Positions 1 through 9,585 of a stretch of DNA of 35,032 nucleotides are shown piece after piece. The stretch is taken from assembly GCA_030665585.1 (NCBI GenBank), contig DAOUZN010000004.1, positions 1-35,032 on the forward strand, read 5' to 3'. Every line of letters starts with the position of its first letter. Within the stretch, counting starts at the first letter, position 1. The DNA comes from Deltaproteobacteria bacterium. Its GTDB lineage: Bacteria; Desulfobacterota; Desulfobacteria; Desulfobacterales; C00003060. Position numbers and translations under genes: made by a program. Below the pieces are notes generated by a model. It was not told the DNA's origin and made no database searches. It saw nothing but the letters and a program-made list of their open reading frames with translations.

Positions 1-142
1 TGCTCATCCACTGTATGGACACAAGACAGACACCAGTGGGAGATAAGGTTTAGTCTGCTCGAGATACATATCGGCATATAGGCGGAAAAAATTGAGCCCC
101 TTCCGGTTGACAAACCGAGACAAAAAGTGTCAAGAGTATAAA

Positions 143-170
143 CTCAATTGAGCGAAAACGCTCAATTGAG
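143..170. promoter_or_regulatory. Perfect 12-bp inverted repeat CTCAATTGAGCG-AAAA-CGCTCAATTGAG upstream of mltA
   Basis: Direct reading; the inner CTCAATTGAG is itself a palindrome and occurs twice. No T-tract follows. Confidence 0.5.
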
Positions 171-203
171 GTATTACCAAATAACGTCTGTTTCTGGCCC
201 TGA

Positions 204-1460
204 ATGACTCGGATCAGTGACTTGAGCGAGGCAATGGTCGTTGAAAGGATTTTAGTGCGTCACCGTCAGTATCCGCTTCTCTTGGGTCTCTTGCTGCTTC
301 TGTCGGCATGCGGCCCAAAGGTCAAGCCGCCGGTTACGGCCCCGCGGGCACTGGTGAAAATTCCGGCCAATCGGTTTCCTGATTTCTCGGACGACATGTC
401 TAATCGTTCTCTGAAAAGCGCCATGGATCAGAGCCTTGAGTACCTAAAGCGAATCGATCCCTCAACGCCCTTTCGTTTTGGGGCCGATACCTTTACCGCC
501 TCGCACCTTGCCGAATCAATGAAAGCCTTTCACGAGGTCATGAAACAAACCCCCTCTGCTGATGAGCTCAGAAAGGCTGTCGAGGCTTCATTTTGGGTCT
601 ACAGGTCTGTTGGACGGGATGGGCGGGGCAAGGTCTTGTTCACCGGATACTACGAACCAACCCTTCAAGGGAGCCGGCATCCTGCACCCGGTTATCCCTA
701 TCCTATTTATAGAAAGCCTGACGATTGGGTGCGCATTGACCTGGGACGCTTCGATCCAGAATACGAAGGAGAGCACATCATCGGCAGATATGGGAATCAA
801 ACGGTCGTACCCTATTTTTCACGGGAAGACGTGGAATCCAGAGGGCGTCTTCAGCGGCAGGGATGTGAACTCCTTTGGGTTTCCGATCCGGTGGCCCTCT
901 TCTTCCTCCACATTCAAGGGTCCGGGCGGGTGGTGTTGGAAGATGGTGCGGTTGTGCACGTGAATTATGCCTGCAGCAATGGACGTCCCTACCGGAGTAT
1001 AGGGGGATTACTTATCGATGAGGGGACGATTTCCTGGGAGGAAATGTCCATGCAGCGGATACGCACCTACGTGAGAAATCACCCCGAGGACATGGAGCGC
1101 GTCTTCAATTACAATGAGAGTTACGTATTTTTCAGGGTAGTCGATCAGGGCCCTGTGGGCGCCATTGAAGTGCTTCTAACCCCTGGCCGTTCCGTGGCCA
1201 CTGATTTGGGCCTTTTCCCAAGGGCTGCGCTTGGTTTTATCCAGTCCGCCAAGCCTTTGGTGGGCGACGATGGTACGATCCAGTCCTGGGAACCCTTTGG
1301 TCGTTTTGTCCTCAATCAAGATACGGGAGGGGCCATCCGAGGTCCAGGACGGGTAGATCTCTTTTGGGGAAACGGTCCATATGCCGAGACGGCGGCAGGT
1401 TATACGAAGCATGAGGGAACGCTTTATTTTCTTGTGCTGAAAGCGCCTGGAGAAAAATGA
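204..1460 (+). CDS. mltA: Membrane-bound lytic murein transglycosylase A (MltA), lipoprotein
   Basis: Signal peptide with lipobox LLLSACG; MltA motifs such as GRDGRGKVLFTGYYEP and NQDTGGAIRGPGRVDLFWGNG. An alternative ATG start lies at 234. Confidence 0.93.
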   Translation: MTRISDLSEAMVVERILVRHRQYPLLLGLLLLLSACGPKVKPPVTAPRALVKIPANRFPDFSDDMSNRSLKSAMDQSLEYLKRIDPSTPFRFGADTFTASHLAESMKAFHEVMKQTPSADELRKAVEASFWVYRSVGRDGRGKVLFTGYYEPTLQGSRHPAPGYPYPIYRKPDDWVRIDLGRFDPEYEGEHIIGRYGNQTVVPYFSREDVESRGRLQRQGCELLWVSDPVALFFLHIQGSGRVVLEDGAVVHVNYACSNGRPYRSIGGLLIDEGTISWEEMSMQRIRTYVRNHPEDMERVFNYNESYVFFRVVDQGPVGAIEVLLTPGRSVATDLGLFPRAALGFIQSAKPLVGDDGTIQSWEPFGRFVLNQDTGGAIRGPGRVDLFWGNGPYAETAAGYTKHEGTLYFLVLKAPGEK

Positions 1461-1577
1461 AAGCCGTATTTAGCCCATGCAGTTTGGCCCTTCGTTGGTT
1501 TGAGAGTATTATATCTTGCATGTGCTAATTAAGTCTTGACTCCATTGAAGTTTTAGTAAATAAGTCAGGAGGCCCCG

Positions 1578-1862
1578 ATGAACAAAGCAGATCTCATAGA
1601 AACCCTGAGAGAGGAATCCGGTCTCACAAGAAGCAAAGCCGAAGCGGTCGTGGAGATTTTGTTCGGAAAAATGGCCGACGCCCTCACGACAGGCGACAGG
1701 ATCGAAATCAGAGGATTTTGCAGCTTCTTCGTAAAACACTATGGGCCGTATGCTGGGAGGAACCCGAAAACAAGAGAACCCGTCCAGGTAGAAGCCAAGA
1801 AGCTGCCTTTTTTCAAGTGCGGTAATGAACTCAAGGAGAGAGTGGATTACAAACAAACCTAA
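1578..1862 (+). CDS. HU/IHF family DNA-binding protein
   Basis: MNKADLIETLREESGLTRSKAEAVVE...RIEIRGFCSFFVKHYGPYAGRNPKTREPVQVEAKKLPFFKCG; AGGAGG Shine-Dalgarno. Confidence 0.93.
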   Translation: MNKADLIETLREESGLTRSKAEAVVEILFGKMADALTTGDRIEIRGFCSFFVKHYGPYAGRNPKTREPVQVEAKKLPFFKCGNELKERVDYKQT

Positions 1863-1882
1863 GGACAAGGAGGGAAGCGAGA

Positions 1883-2284
1883 ATGAAGATTGTGAAAAGA
1901 GCGCTACAGACTGTATCCAAGGAATTGAAGGCACTTTCGAAGAAGACGGAAAAGCTGATGAAGGTTATTGACAAACTTGAGAAGACTTCGGCTGCCAAGA
2001 AAGGGAAAACGACAGTCCAGGCTAAAAGGGCGACAAAGGCCAGGAGAAAGAAACCGGTTGCCAAGAAAGCTGTCGTCAGGAAAGGGCCAGCCAAGAAGGG
2101 CGCTGCAGTGACAGCCACCGATCGGGTCCTCAAAATCATTCGGGGGTCGAAGAAAGGTGTTGATGTCCCCACGCTGATCAAGAAGACAGGGTTTGAAGAC
2201 AAGCAGGTCAGGAATATCATCTTCAGGGCCTTCACGCAGAGAAAGATCAAGAGGGTGGGGAGAGGCACTTATGTAGCGGTCTAG
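1883..2284 (+). CDS. Lysine-rich histone H1-like protein with C-terminal winged-helix-like domain
   Basis: Coiled N-terminus, K/A/R-rich middle (AAKKGKTTVQAKRATKARRKKPVAKKAVVRKGPAKKGA), C-terminal TDRVLKIIRGSKKGVDVPTLIKKTGFEDKQVRNIIFRAFTQRKIKRVGRGTYVAV; GGAGG upstream. Confidence 0.8.
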   Translation: MKIVKRALQTVSKELKALSKKTEKLMKVIDKLEKTSAAKKGKTTVQAKRATKARRKKPVAKKAVVRKGPAKKGAAVTATDRVLKIIRGSKKGVDVPTLIKKTGFEDKQVRNIIFRAFTQRKIKRVGRGTYVAV

Positions 2285-2485
2285 ATCTGGCCGGTCGTTA
2301 CGGCGAAGAAGCCTAAGAAGCACGTCTGAAACCTGCCAACCTTGCGGTAGGCAGCGAAGAGGCATAGACAAGGCAAGACGCTGCCGTGGCAATGCCTGTG
2401 GTAGCTTTCGCAGAATGGAGCCTATTGGAGGGGGAAGGTTGAGTCTATTGTTGTAGGCGCATCCAGGGGGCCTTACAGCCGAAAA

Positions 2486-3175
2486 TCATCGCACGACAAC
2501 GCGCTGAACCTTATCTTGAAGCTTTTCACTCAGGGCTTCAAAATCCTCGTCAGAGTATGTCGTTTCACCCAAAAATTTTTTCTCCAGACATTTTGAGGAA
2601 ACAAATTTCTGCAACACATGCAATCGAGCCCCTTTTATCAACGTCGCGATTTTCCACAGGTCACCCTTTGTTAAAAGGGATTTCACGACCGTCGTGCGAA
2701 ATTCATAGGGTATACCCGAATGCATGATGACTTGGATGCTTTCTTTGATCTTGTCGGGACGAATATCGGACCTAGTCATTTTACGATATTTCTTCAGGGG
2801 CGCCTTCACGTCCATGGCGACATAATCCAGAAGTTTCCGGCCGATCAGTTTTTCCAGCACCTCAGGGCGTGATCCATTGGTGTCTATCTTGATCAGGTAG
2901 CCTATCTCCTTGATGAGCTCAATAAACTCGACCAAGTCTGGCTGTATGGTCGGCTCACCGCCTGTAATGCTCACCGCGTCAAGTTTGCCCTTACGCTTTT
3001 CCAAAAAGGCAAATATGTCTTCCTCTGAGAGACATTCCCCGAAAAGACGGGCTTCTACGAGTTCCGGATTATGACAATAGGGGCATCTAAAATTACACCC
3101 CTGAGTAAAAAGGATAGAGCAAATCTTTTCCGGATAATCTATCAAGGATACTCTCTGCCAACCACCGATATTCAT
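2486..3175 (-). CDS. nrdG: Anaerobic ribonucleoside-triphosphate reductase activating protein (radical SAM)
   Basis: Radical-SAM CxxxCxxC (TQGCNFRCPYCHNPEL), GGEPTIQPD; directly downstream of nrdD. Confidence 0.92.
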   Translation of the reverse strand: MNIGGWQRVSLIDYPEKICSILFTQGCNFRCPYCHNPELVEARLFGECLSEEDIFAFLEKRKGKLDAVSITGGEPTIQPDLVEFIELIKEIGYLIKIDTNGSRPEVLEKLIGRKLLDYVAMDVKAPLKKYRKMTRSDIRPDKIKESIQVIMHSGIPYEFRTTVVKSLLTKGDLWKIATLIKGARLHVLQKFVSSKCLEKKFLGETTYSDEDFEALSEKLQDKVQRVVVR

Positions 3176-3178
3176 GTC

Positions 3179-5269
3179 CTAAAAACGAAAGACTTCCCTT
3201 GTCCTGTATTCTTCCTGCTTCCCCTTGTTCCATTGCTTCACGGGACGCAGGTAGCCCACGACGCGTGAATATATTTCACAGGCTTCTTGACACGAGGGAC
3301 ATACTTGCTGCTCTCCGGCCAAATACCCATGCGTGGGGCAAACACTGAAAGTAGGACTAAAGGTAAAATAGGGTAAGCGGTAATTCTCACAGACCTTGCG
3401 CACTAACAGCTTGACGCTGGTGGGATTAGTAATCCGTTCACCCGCATAGGCATGAAACACGGTGCCACCCGTGTATTTTGCCTGGATATCCTCCTGCAGA
3501 TCCAGGGCTTCGAAGATATCATCCGTAAAATCAACCGGCAGTTGCGTAGAGTTGGTATAAAACGGAGGGGGCTTTATTTCCCTGTGTCCGTTTCCATTGG
3601 CGCATATGATGTCGGGATATTTGGCATGATCAATTCTCGCCAGTCGATAGGATGTCCCTTCCGCCGGGGTTGCTTCCAGATTATAATTATCTCCTGTTTC
3701 CTTCTGAAACTCGAGCAATTTGGCCCTCATAAAATCCAGGGTCCTCTTGGTGAATGCCTGACCTTTTCGATCACCGATGTCTTTGTCGAGCAAATTTAGG
3801 CAGGCCTCATTCATCCCCACTAGGCCCACCGTGGAAAAGTGATTCTTCCAATATGCATTAAAACGTTCTTTGACCCCCCTTAGGTAGTATTTCGTGTAAG
3901 GATAAAGGCTGCCGTCCGTGAGCTTTTCAAGGACTTTCCTTTTCATGAGGAGGCTTTCCTTGGCCAGCGTCATCAACTTTTCCAGGCGCGTGATGAATTC
4001 GTCTTCCGTCTCGCTCAGATAGCCGATCCTGGGCATATTAATGGTCACGACGCCGATCGAGCCTGTCAGGGGATTGGAGCCGAAAAGTCCACCGCCCCTC
4101 ACCTCTAATTGCCTGTTATCGATACGCAACCGACAACACATACTCCTTGCATCTTCCGGATTCATGTCGGAATTGATAAAATTGGAAAAATAGGGCACGC
4201 CGTACTTGGCCGTCATTTTCCACAGAGAATTCAGATTCTGGTTTTCCCAATCAAATTCTTTGGTTATATTATAGGTGGGGATGGGAAAGGTAAACACCCT
4301 GCCTTTGGCATCTCCCTCTGCCATGACCTCCAAGAAGGCCTTGTTGAAGAGGTCCATCTCTTTCTGGAAATCCTGATAGGTTTCTTTTTGCATCTGCCCA
4401 CCGATGAGGACACTTTGATTGGCATAATATTCGGGAATCGTCACATCCAAAGTCACATTGGTAAAAGGCGTCTGGAAACCGACTCTTGTGGGCACATTAA
4501 TATTAAAGACAAACTCCTGAAGGGCCTGCTTAACCTGTTTGTAACTCAAATTGTCATATCTGATGAATGGGGCCAAAAGGGTATCAAAATTTGAAAAGGC
4601 CTGTGCCCCTGCCGCCTCTCCTTGAAGGGTATAGAAAAAGTTCACGACCTGCCCCAGTGCGGTGCGCAGGTGTTTCGCCGGCTTCGTTTCCACCTTTCCT
4701 GAGACGCCTTTAAATCCTTCCAACAACAGGTCAAATAGATCCCACCCTACGCAGTAAACAGAGAGTAAACTCAAATCGTGAATGTGGAGGTCGCCCTCCA
4801 CATGGGCCTTTTTGATTTCCGGGGGATAGATCGCGCTCAACCAGTAAACCTTGCTGACCTCAGAGGAAATGTAATTGTTCAAACCCTGCAGAGAATAACT
4901 CATGTTACTGTTCTCATTGATTTTCCAGTCGATTTTCTTCAGATACTGATCCACCAAATCGACCTCCATCTTATCGGCCATTTCCCTCAACCGGGCATGT
5001 TGATCGCGATAGATGATATATCGCTTGGCTGTCGTGCGATATGGAGAGGACAGAAGGACCTCTTCGACAATGTCCTGTACGTCCTCCACGCCCATGATCT
5101 TATCGCCGAAAACCTTTTCCGCCAGGTTGAGGACCCTGATGGTCAATTTTCGGGCCGTCTTCTCACCAAATTCACCGGTGACGGCCCCTGCCTTTTCAAT
5201 CGCACTAGTGATCTTGTCGGCATTGAATTTGACGTACCGCCCATCCCTTTTTCTGATCTTCATGTGCAT
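3179..5269 (-). CDS. nrdD: Anaerobic ribonucleoside-triphosphate reductase, class III
   Basis: N-terminal ATP-cone; C-terminal CPTHGYLAGEQQVCPSCQEACEIYSRVVGYLRP (zinc site plus glycyl-radical RVVGY). Confidence 0.96.
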   Translation of the reverse strand: MHMKIRKRDGRYVKFNADKITSAIEKAGAVTGEFGEKTARKLTIRVLNLAEKVFGDKIMGVEDVQDIVEEVLLSSPYRTTAKRYIIYRDQHARLREMADKMEVDLVDQYLKKIDWKINENSNMSYSLQGLNNYISSEVSKVYWLSAIYPPEIKKAHVEGDLHIHDLSLLSVYCVGWDLFDLLLEGFKGVSGKVETKPAKHLRTALGQVVNFFYTLQGEAAGAQAFSNFDTLLAPFIRYDNLSYKQVKQALQEFVFNINVPTRVGFQTPFTNVTLDVTIPEYYANQSVLIGGQMQKETYQDFQKEMDLFNKAFLEVMAEGDAKGRVFTFPIPTYNITKEFDWENQNLNSLWKMTAKYGVPYFSNFINSDMNPEDARSMCCRLRIDNRQLEVRGGGLFGSNPLTGSIGVVTINMPRIGYLSETEDEFITRLEKLMTLAKESLLMKRKVLEKLTDGSLYPYTKYYLRGVKERFNAYWKNHFSTVGLVGMNEACLNLLDKDIGDRKGQAFTKRTLDFMRAKLLEFQKETGDNYNLEATPAEGTSYRLARIDHAKYPDIICANGNGHREIKPPPFYTNSTQLPVDFTDDIFEALDLQEDIQAKYTGGTVFHAYAGERITNPTSVKLLVRKVCENYRLPYFTFSPTFSVCPTHGYLAGEQQVCPSCQEACEIYSRVVGYLRPVKQWNKGKQEEYRTREVFRF

Positions 5270-5302
5270 GTGGCTTTCCTCCGTTTAGAACTATGGATTC
5301 TT

Positions 5303-5318
5303 GTACAAGATGTGGTGT
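5303..5318 (-). promoter_or_regulatory. Candidate NrdR box 2 (ACACCACATCTTGTAC on minus strand)
   Basis: About 11-12/16 match to the published NrdR consensus acaCwAtATaTwGtgt; upstream of nrdD. Confidence 0.6.
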
Positions 5319-5333
5319 TGACGGTGCCTTATA

Positions 5334-5349
5334 ATACTATATATAGGCT
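5334..5349 (-). promoter_or_regulatory. Candidate NrdR box 1 (AGCCTATATATAGTAT on minus strand)
   Basis: Core CTATATATAG matches CwAtATaTwG fully; a 15-bp gap to box 2 gives a 31-bp centre spacing. Confidence 0.75.
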
Positions 5350-5580
5350 CATTGCAAGAAAAAATTTGAAATTTTATTGATTCTGGCAATCTTTAGATAT
5401 TTTGGATGCTTACGCACATTTTATAAGCCACATGAGTTCAATGGCCTTCGCCTCGGTGCAGCCCATCTCGATGTTTCCAAGAACCGCCTGGGCGGGGACG
5501 GGGACGAACGTGTACCATCGTGCTCTCGTGACGGTCGAATAAGACGGGGAGGCGCCTAAAACTAATAGGATATCAAATAT

Positions 5581-5765
5581 GACAGACTCGTAAAAAGTGT
5601 TTTGCGAACGACATTGAGCATTTTGGGAGAAAGGCACTTGAGATATTCAGCGTTAAAAAATGCTAACTGTTTGAGGGCGTTAGCCCGAGTTTTAGCATTT
5701 TAGCTGAATATCTCAAGGGCCCCCAAAATGTTCACGGAGTGAGTAAAATTGACTTTTTACGAAAC
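5581..5765. repeat. MITE-like long imperfect palindrome (~185 bp)
   Basis: Inverted arms: TCGTAAAAAGT (5588-5598) / ACTTTTTACGA (5752-5762); CATTTTGGG / CCCAAAATG; CTTGAGATATTCAGC / GCTGAATATCTCAAG; ATGCTAA / TTAGCAT. No plausible coding content. Confidence 0.75.
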
Positions 5766-5801
5766 CATCAAATAGATATGAAACAAATAGGACGCAGGCC
5801 T

Positions 5802-7238
5802 TTATTCGGGTCTTTCGTTGACCAGATACGTCAGCGTAACGGTGTCGTCTGAGCCGGGAGCGGTTCTCAAAGACGCGGGGTTGAGTACCAGTTTAACTTG
5901 CACTGTTCCCGTTTTTTCTATCTTGTCAAGGGCGACCTTTTCTGTGTAAATCGTTGAGATATTTTCCAGTATTCGACTCCCCCCGACGACCTGGATCTTC
6001 TCGGGATCAAGCTTAACGCCCGAAAGGATTACATGCTTCGGCAACTTTCCAGCCCAGTCAACCTGTATGGGCAACTCCTTCTTTATGGGTACATCGAGGG
6101 TCACCTCAACGGCCGGCGGTTTAACGGCCCTCAAGAGGACCCCAGGGGGGAGGCTCACGTTCTCAGGCGTAATGTTAAAGACATGCCGCCCAACAACGGC
6201 CTCGCTCAGGTCTAGCCTCACATGGACTTGTTCAGGCCGCACAGATTTTATAAGGGCGCCGGATCCACTCAAATCAAGACGGACAGCATTAACCGATGTT
6301 TCAAGAAGTTCCATTCCAGGATCACGGTTCATGTATTCTATGGGGACTTCAAGCGTAATCAGGGTATACAAACCCCACGTAAAGCTAAACCATACGCCTG
6401 TGATAAATAGAACGGAAACCAGGGCCGCCACCCCAAGCTGAAGTCTTGTTTTTCTTGGGTAGCCCGACGGTGGTGCCGTGACGCCCACATGTTCCTGCAG
6501 CAGTCGTTCAAGCTGCTCCTTTCCATGGATGACACGGAGGCGGGAACCCTTGGCCACAACCACATGGCCGTTTTCCTCAGATACGAGTATCACTAAAGCA
6601 TCTGTGTTTTCCGCCAATCCAGCCGCAGCCCTGTGACGTGTGCCGTAATGTGAGGGGAGATCCTGTCGGTGTGATAGAGGCAGGATAACGCCCACCTCCA
6701 TGACCCGGTCACCCTGAATAACGGCTGCACCATCATGGACCGGGTTGTCAGGCCAGAATATACTCACGATCATTTCCTTAGATAGCCATCCACGCCAGCG
6801 CATGCCCCTTTGGACGACCTCGCTCAAATCTTCCTTGCCTGGAAGAACAATCAAGGCCCCGCTGTGTCTTCGGGCCAGATCAAACACACCTTCTACGATG
6901 CTCTCTATTGGCGTACTGGCTGCTTTGTGGGAGAACCCCCACAGAATAGCCTTTAGTTTCCTTGCCTGAAGAACGGAACGAATTTCATTCCTGAAGACAA
7001 CAATGATAATGAAAGCGGCGACCGCGGTAATGCCCTGGATAGCCCAACTGGTGACGATCAAGCCCAAAGAGACCGCGACCCTCTGAAAGAACCATAGAAA
7101 GGCAAGCCCCATAATCACCCGGAACACATTGGTTCCTCTGAAAAGGACATAAAGGCGGAAGATGATATAGCTATTTAACGTGATGTCGATGACATCCTGC
7201 CATCGAATACTGGATAGAAGGGTCAAAAGGTCACTCAT
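5802..7238 (-). CDS. Diadenylate cyclase (CdaA-type DAC domain) fused to C-terminal YbbR/CdaR-like repeats
   Basis: N-terminal TM helices; DAC motifs DNPVHDGAAVIQGDRV and GTRHRAAAG; TM segment near residue 270 followed by YbbR-like repeats. Confidence 0.9.
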   Translation of the reverse strand: MSDLLTLLSSIRWQDVIDITLNSYIIFRLYVLFRGTNVFRVIMGLAFLWFFQRVAVSLGLIVTSWAIQGITAVAAFIIIVVFRNEIRSVLQARKLKAILWGFSHKAASTPIESIVEGVFDLARRHSGALIVLPGKEDLSEVVQRGMRWRGWLSKEMIVSIFWPDNPVHDGAAVIQGDRVMEVGVILPLSHRQDLPSHYGTRHRAAAGLAENTDALVILVSEENGHVVVAKGSRLRVIHGKEQLERLLQEHVGVTAPPSGYPRKTRLQLGVAALVSVLFITGVWFSFTWGLYTLITLEVPIEYMNRDPGMELLETSVNAVRLDLSGSGALIKSVRPEQVHVRLDLSEAVVGRHVFNITPENVSLPPGVLLRAVKPPAVEVTLDVPIKKELPIQVDWAGKLPKHVILSGVKLDPEKIQVVGGSRILENISTIYTEKVALDKIEKTGTVQVKLVLNPASLRTAPGSDDTVTLTYLVNERPE

Positions 7239-7244
7239 TGTGGA

Positions 7245-7715
7245 TCAATCCGTGATGCTGAATCTCAGTACGTGAAGAATATGGCCTTGCTCGTCGGTGA
7301 TTTCCACGCGCCAAGGGCCTTTATCCGTTTCTCGAAGTTGAATGCTGCTAAACGTTGACCAGCGGGGGGGCTGAAGAAACAACTTTCTTTTCGTGTTCAG
7401 CCTGTCCCTGTGAAACCACTCTTGGTAAATAAACGTTCTTTGACGCACGGCATCAAAAGATGTGAAACAGGAGACTTTTTCAATGTTGACGGAAAAAACA
7501 ATGGCCGGGTTCAGGGGCCTGTAATCCTTTATTCCTTCACACATGACTGCCTGAACGAGGGCTAACGCCTTGGGCGCGGAGGCAGATGAGGCCTCCCCAT
7601 TGTTTTGGGGCAAGGCCTGTGACGTGAGGAGAAGATCCATACAAAGCAGCCCAATGAGGCATGTAAACCATTTGCGTCTCAGTAGTTGCTTGGTATACTG
7701 GGATAAGAAGCTCAT
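7245..7715 (-). CDS. DUF2914-like exported/membrane-anchored protein
   Basis: The ORF extends to 7937, but ATG 7715 ([32 protein letters not shown]) avoids overlap with glnS. C-terminal WYHRDRLN-like segment ([25 protein letters not shown]...[15 protein letters not shown]) is typical of DUF2914. Confidence 0.7.
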   Translation of the reverse strand: MSFLSQYTKQLLRRKWFTCLIGLLCMDLLLTSQALPQNNGEASSASAPKALALVQAVMCEGIKDYRPLNPAIVFSVNIEKVSCFTSFDAVRQRTFIYQEWFHRDRLNTKRKLFLQPPRWSTFSSIQLRETDKGPWRVEITDEQGHILHVLRFSITD

Positions 7716-7821
7716 GAAGCTGATCCAGGCTTTATGCCCAAAATCAAGACGAAAAAACCGCCAGAATGCCGGCAGGGAGCAACACAACAGCAGCAGGCAA
7801 AACGAGAAGGGAGCCGCAAAC

Positions 7822-9531
7822 ATGACCACCACGCGTTCCACCCCAGCACCGGACTTTATTCGTTGTATCATCGCACAAGATTTGAAGGCAAACAAGAACG
7901 AAGGTCGAGTCGTGACCCGATTTCCACCGGAACCCAACGGTTACCTCCACATTGGACACGCCAAATCCATCTGCCTCAACTTCGGCATCGCCGGTGAACA
8001 CAAGGGCGGGACATGTCACTTGCGGTTCGATGATACCAATCCATGCAAGGAGGAAGTCGAATACGTGGAATCGATCAAGGCAGATGTTCGATGGCTTGGG
8101 TTCGATTGGGGCGATCATCTGTACTACACATCTGACTACTTTGACCAACTCTATGAATACGCCGTTCAGTTGATCAAAGTTGGTAAGGCATACGTTTGCA
8201 GTTTGAGCGCGCAGGAAATCCGGCATTACCGCGGCACGCTGACCGAGGCGGGCAAGGACAGTCCCTATCGAACCCGTTCGATGGAAGAGAATGTGGACCT
8301 GTTCGAGCGGATGCGGGCAGGAGAATTCGAGGAGGGTTCCCACGTCCTTCGAGCAAAGATTGATATGGCGTCTCCAAATTTGAACATGCGAGACCCGACC
8401 CTCTACCGCATCCGACGGGTGGCACATCATAGAACGGGCAACAAGTGGTGCATTTATCCCATGTACGACTTTAGCCATTGCCTCTCGGATTCCATCGAAG
8501 GGATTACCCATTCGATCTGTACGCTGGAGTTTGAAGACAATCGCCCGTTGTATGACTGGGTGCTTGACGAATTGCATATGGATTGTCATCCGCAGCAGAT
8601 CGAGTTTGCTCGCCTTAATCTCAGCTATACCGTATTGAGCAAGCGGAAGCTTGTGGAATTGGTGGAACAGGGGTGTGTCACGGGGTGGGATGATCCACGG
8701 ATGCCCACGCTAACGGGTTTGCGGAGACGTGGCTACACACCAGAGTCGATCCGAAACTTCTGTGAACGCATCGGCGTGGCCAAAAGAGATAGTATGGTCG
8801 ATATGGCCTTGCTTGAACATTGCGTCCGCGAAGATTTGAACGTACGGGCGCCGCGTGTGATGGGGGTGTTGCAGCCTCTTCGGGTCGTCATAGACAACTA
8901 TCCGGAAGATCAGGTGGAAGAACTGGAGGCCGTGAACAACCCAGAGGATCCCAGTATGGGAACACGGAAAGTGCCTTTTTCACGAGTGCTCTACATCGAA
9001 CGAGAGGATTTCCGTGAGGACCCGCCGAAAAAGTTTTTCCGTTTGGCCCCGGGTCGTGAAGTGCGTCTGCGATACGCCTATTTCATCACGTGTGTCGGGG
9101 TGGTCAAGGATGAGCAATCGGGCAAAGTGGTCGAGCTGCACTGCACTTATGATCCGGAAACACGAGGGGGTTGGTCTCCAGACGGGCGCAAGGTCAAAGG
9201 AACGCTACACTGGGTTTCGGCTGCCCATTCGCTCGAGGCTGAGGTGCGCTTGTATGATCGTCTTTTCGTGCACCCCAACCCAGGCGGTGAAAAGGATGGA
9301 CCTGATTTCAAGACTTATTTCAATCCCAACTCGTTGCAGACGTTAAGGTCGTGCCGTGTTGAACCCAGTCTAGCAGGCGCCGCACCAGGCAGTCGATGCC
9401 AGTTCGAGAGACAGGGCTATTTCTGTGTTGATACCGTTGATTCTTCCCCGGGAGTATTGGTATTCAATCGGACGGCGTCGCTACGCGATTCATGGGCCAA
9501 GATCGAAAAAGCGCAGAAGAACAAAAGCTAG
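7822..9531 (+). CDS. glnS: Glutaminyl-tRNA synthetase
   Basis: [23 protein letters not shown] (HIGH motif), VLSKRKL (KMSKS equivalent), [21 protein letters not shown]. Start set to ATG 7822 inside the longer ORF. Confidence 0.96.
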   Translation: MTTTRSTPAPDFIRCIIAQDLKANKNEGRVVTRFPPEPNGYLHIGHAKSICLNFGIAGEHKGGTCHLRFDDTNPCKEEVEYVESIKADVRWLGFDWGDHLYYTSDYFDQLYEYAVQLIKVGKAYVCSLSAQEIRHYRGTLTEAGKDSPYRTRSMEENVDLFERMRAGEFEEGSHVLRAKIDMASPNLNMRDPTLYRIRRVAHHRTGNKWCIYPMYDFSHCLSDSIEGITHSICTLEFEDNRPLYDWVLDELHMDCHPQQIEFARLNLSYTVLSKRKLVELVEQGCVTGWDDPRMPTLTGLRRRGYTPESIRNFCERIGVAKRDSMVDMALLEHCVREDLNVRAPRVMGVLQPLRVVIDNYPEDQVEELEAVNNPEDPSMGTRKVPFSRVLYIEREDFREDPPKKFFRLAPGREVRLRYAYFITCVGVVKDEQSGKVVELHCTYDPETRGGWSPDGRKVKGTLHWVSAAHSLEAEVRLYDRLFVHPNPGGEKDGPDFKTYFNPNSLQTLRSCRVEPSLAGAAPGSRCQFERQGYFCVDTVDSSPGVLVFNRTASLRDSWAKIEKAQKNKS

Positions 9532-9585
9532 GGGCATGGTGACGATTTGCTTCAATGACAAGGGGGCCCGCAAGACAGGATGTTC

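Noticed and set aside
4778-5380. 200-aa plus-strand ORF opposite nrdD, extending through the NrdR-box region
   Set aside because: Antisense to nrdD and its promoter; no family resemblance.
5377-5637. Small ORFs overlapping the MITE-like element
   Set aside because: Short, conflicting on both strands, and partly inside the palindrome.
7744-8589. 281-aa minus-strand ORF opposite glnS
   Set aside because: Lies antisense to a well-supported glnS; no recognisable motifs. Long antisense ORFs are expected as codon-usage shadows.
7822-9531. GlnRS as evidence of recent horizontal transfer
   Set aside because: GlnRS is widespread in several bacterial groups; nothing in the local sequence shows recent acquisition.
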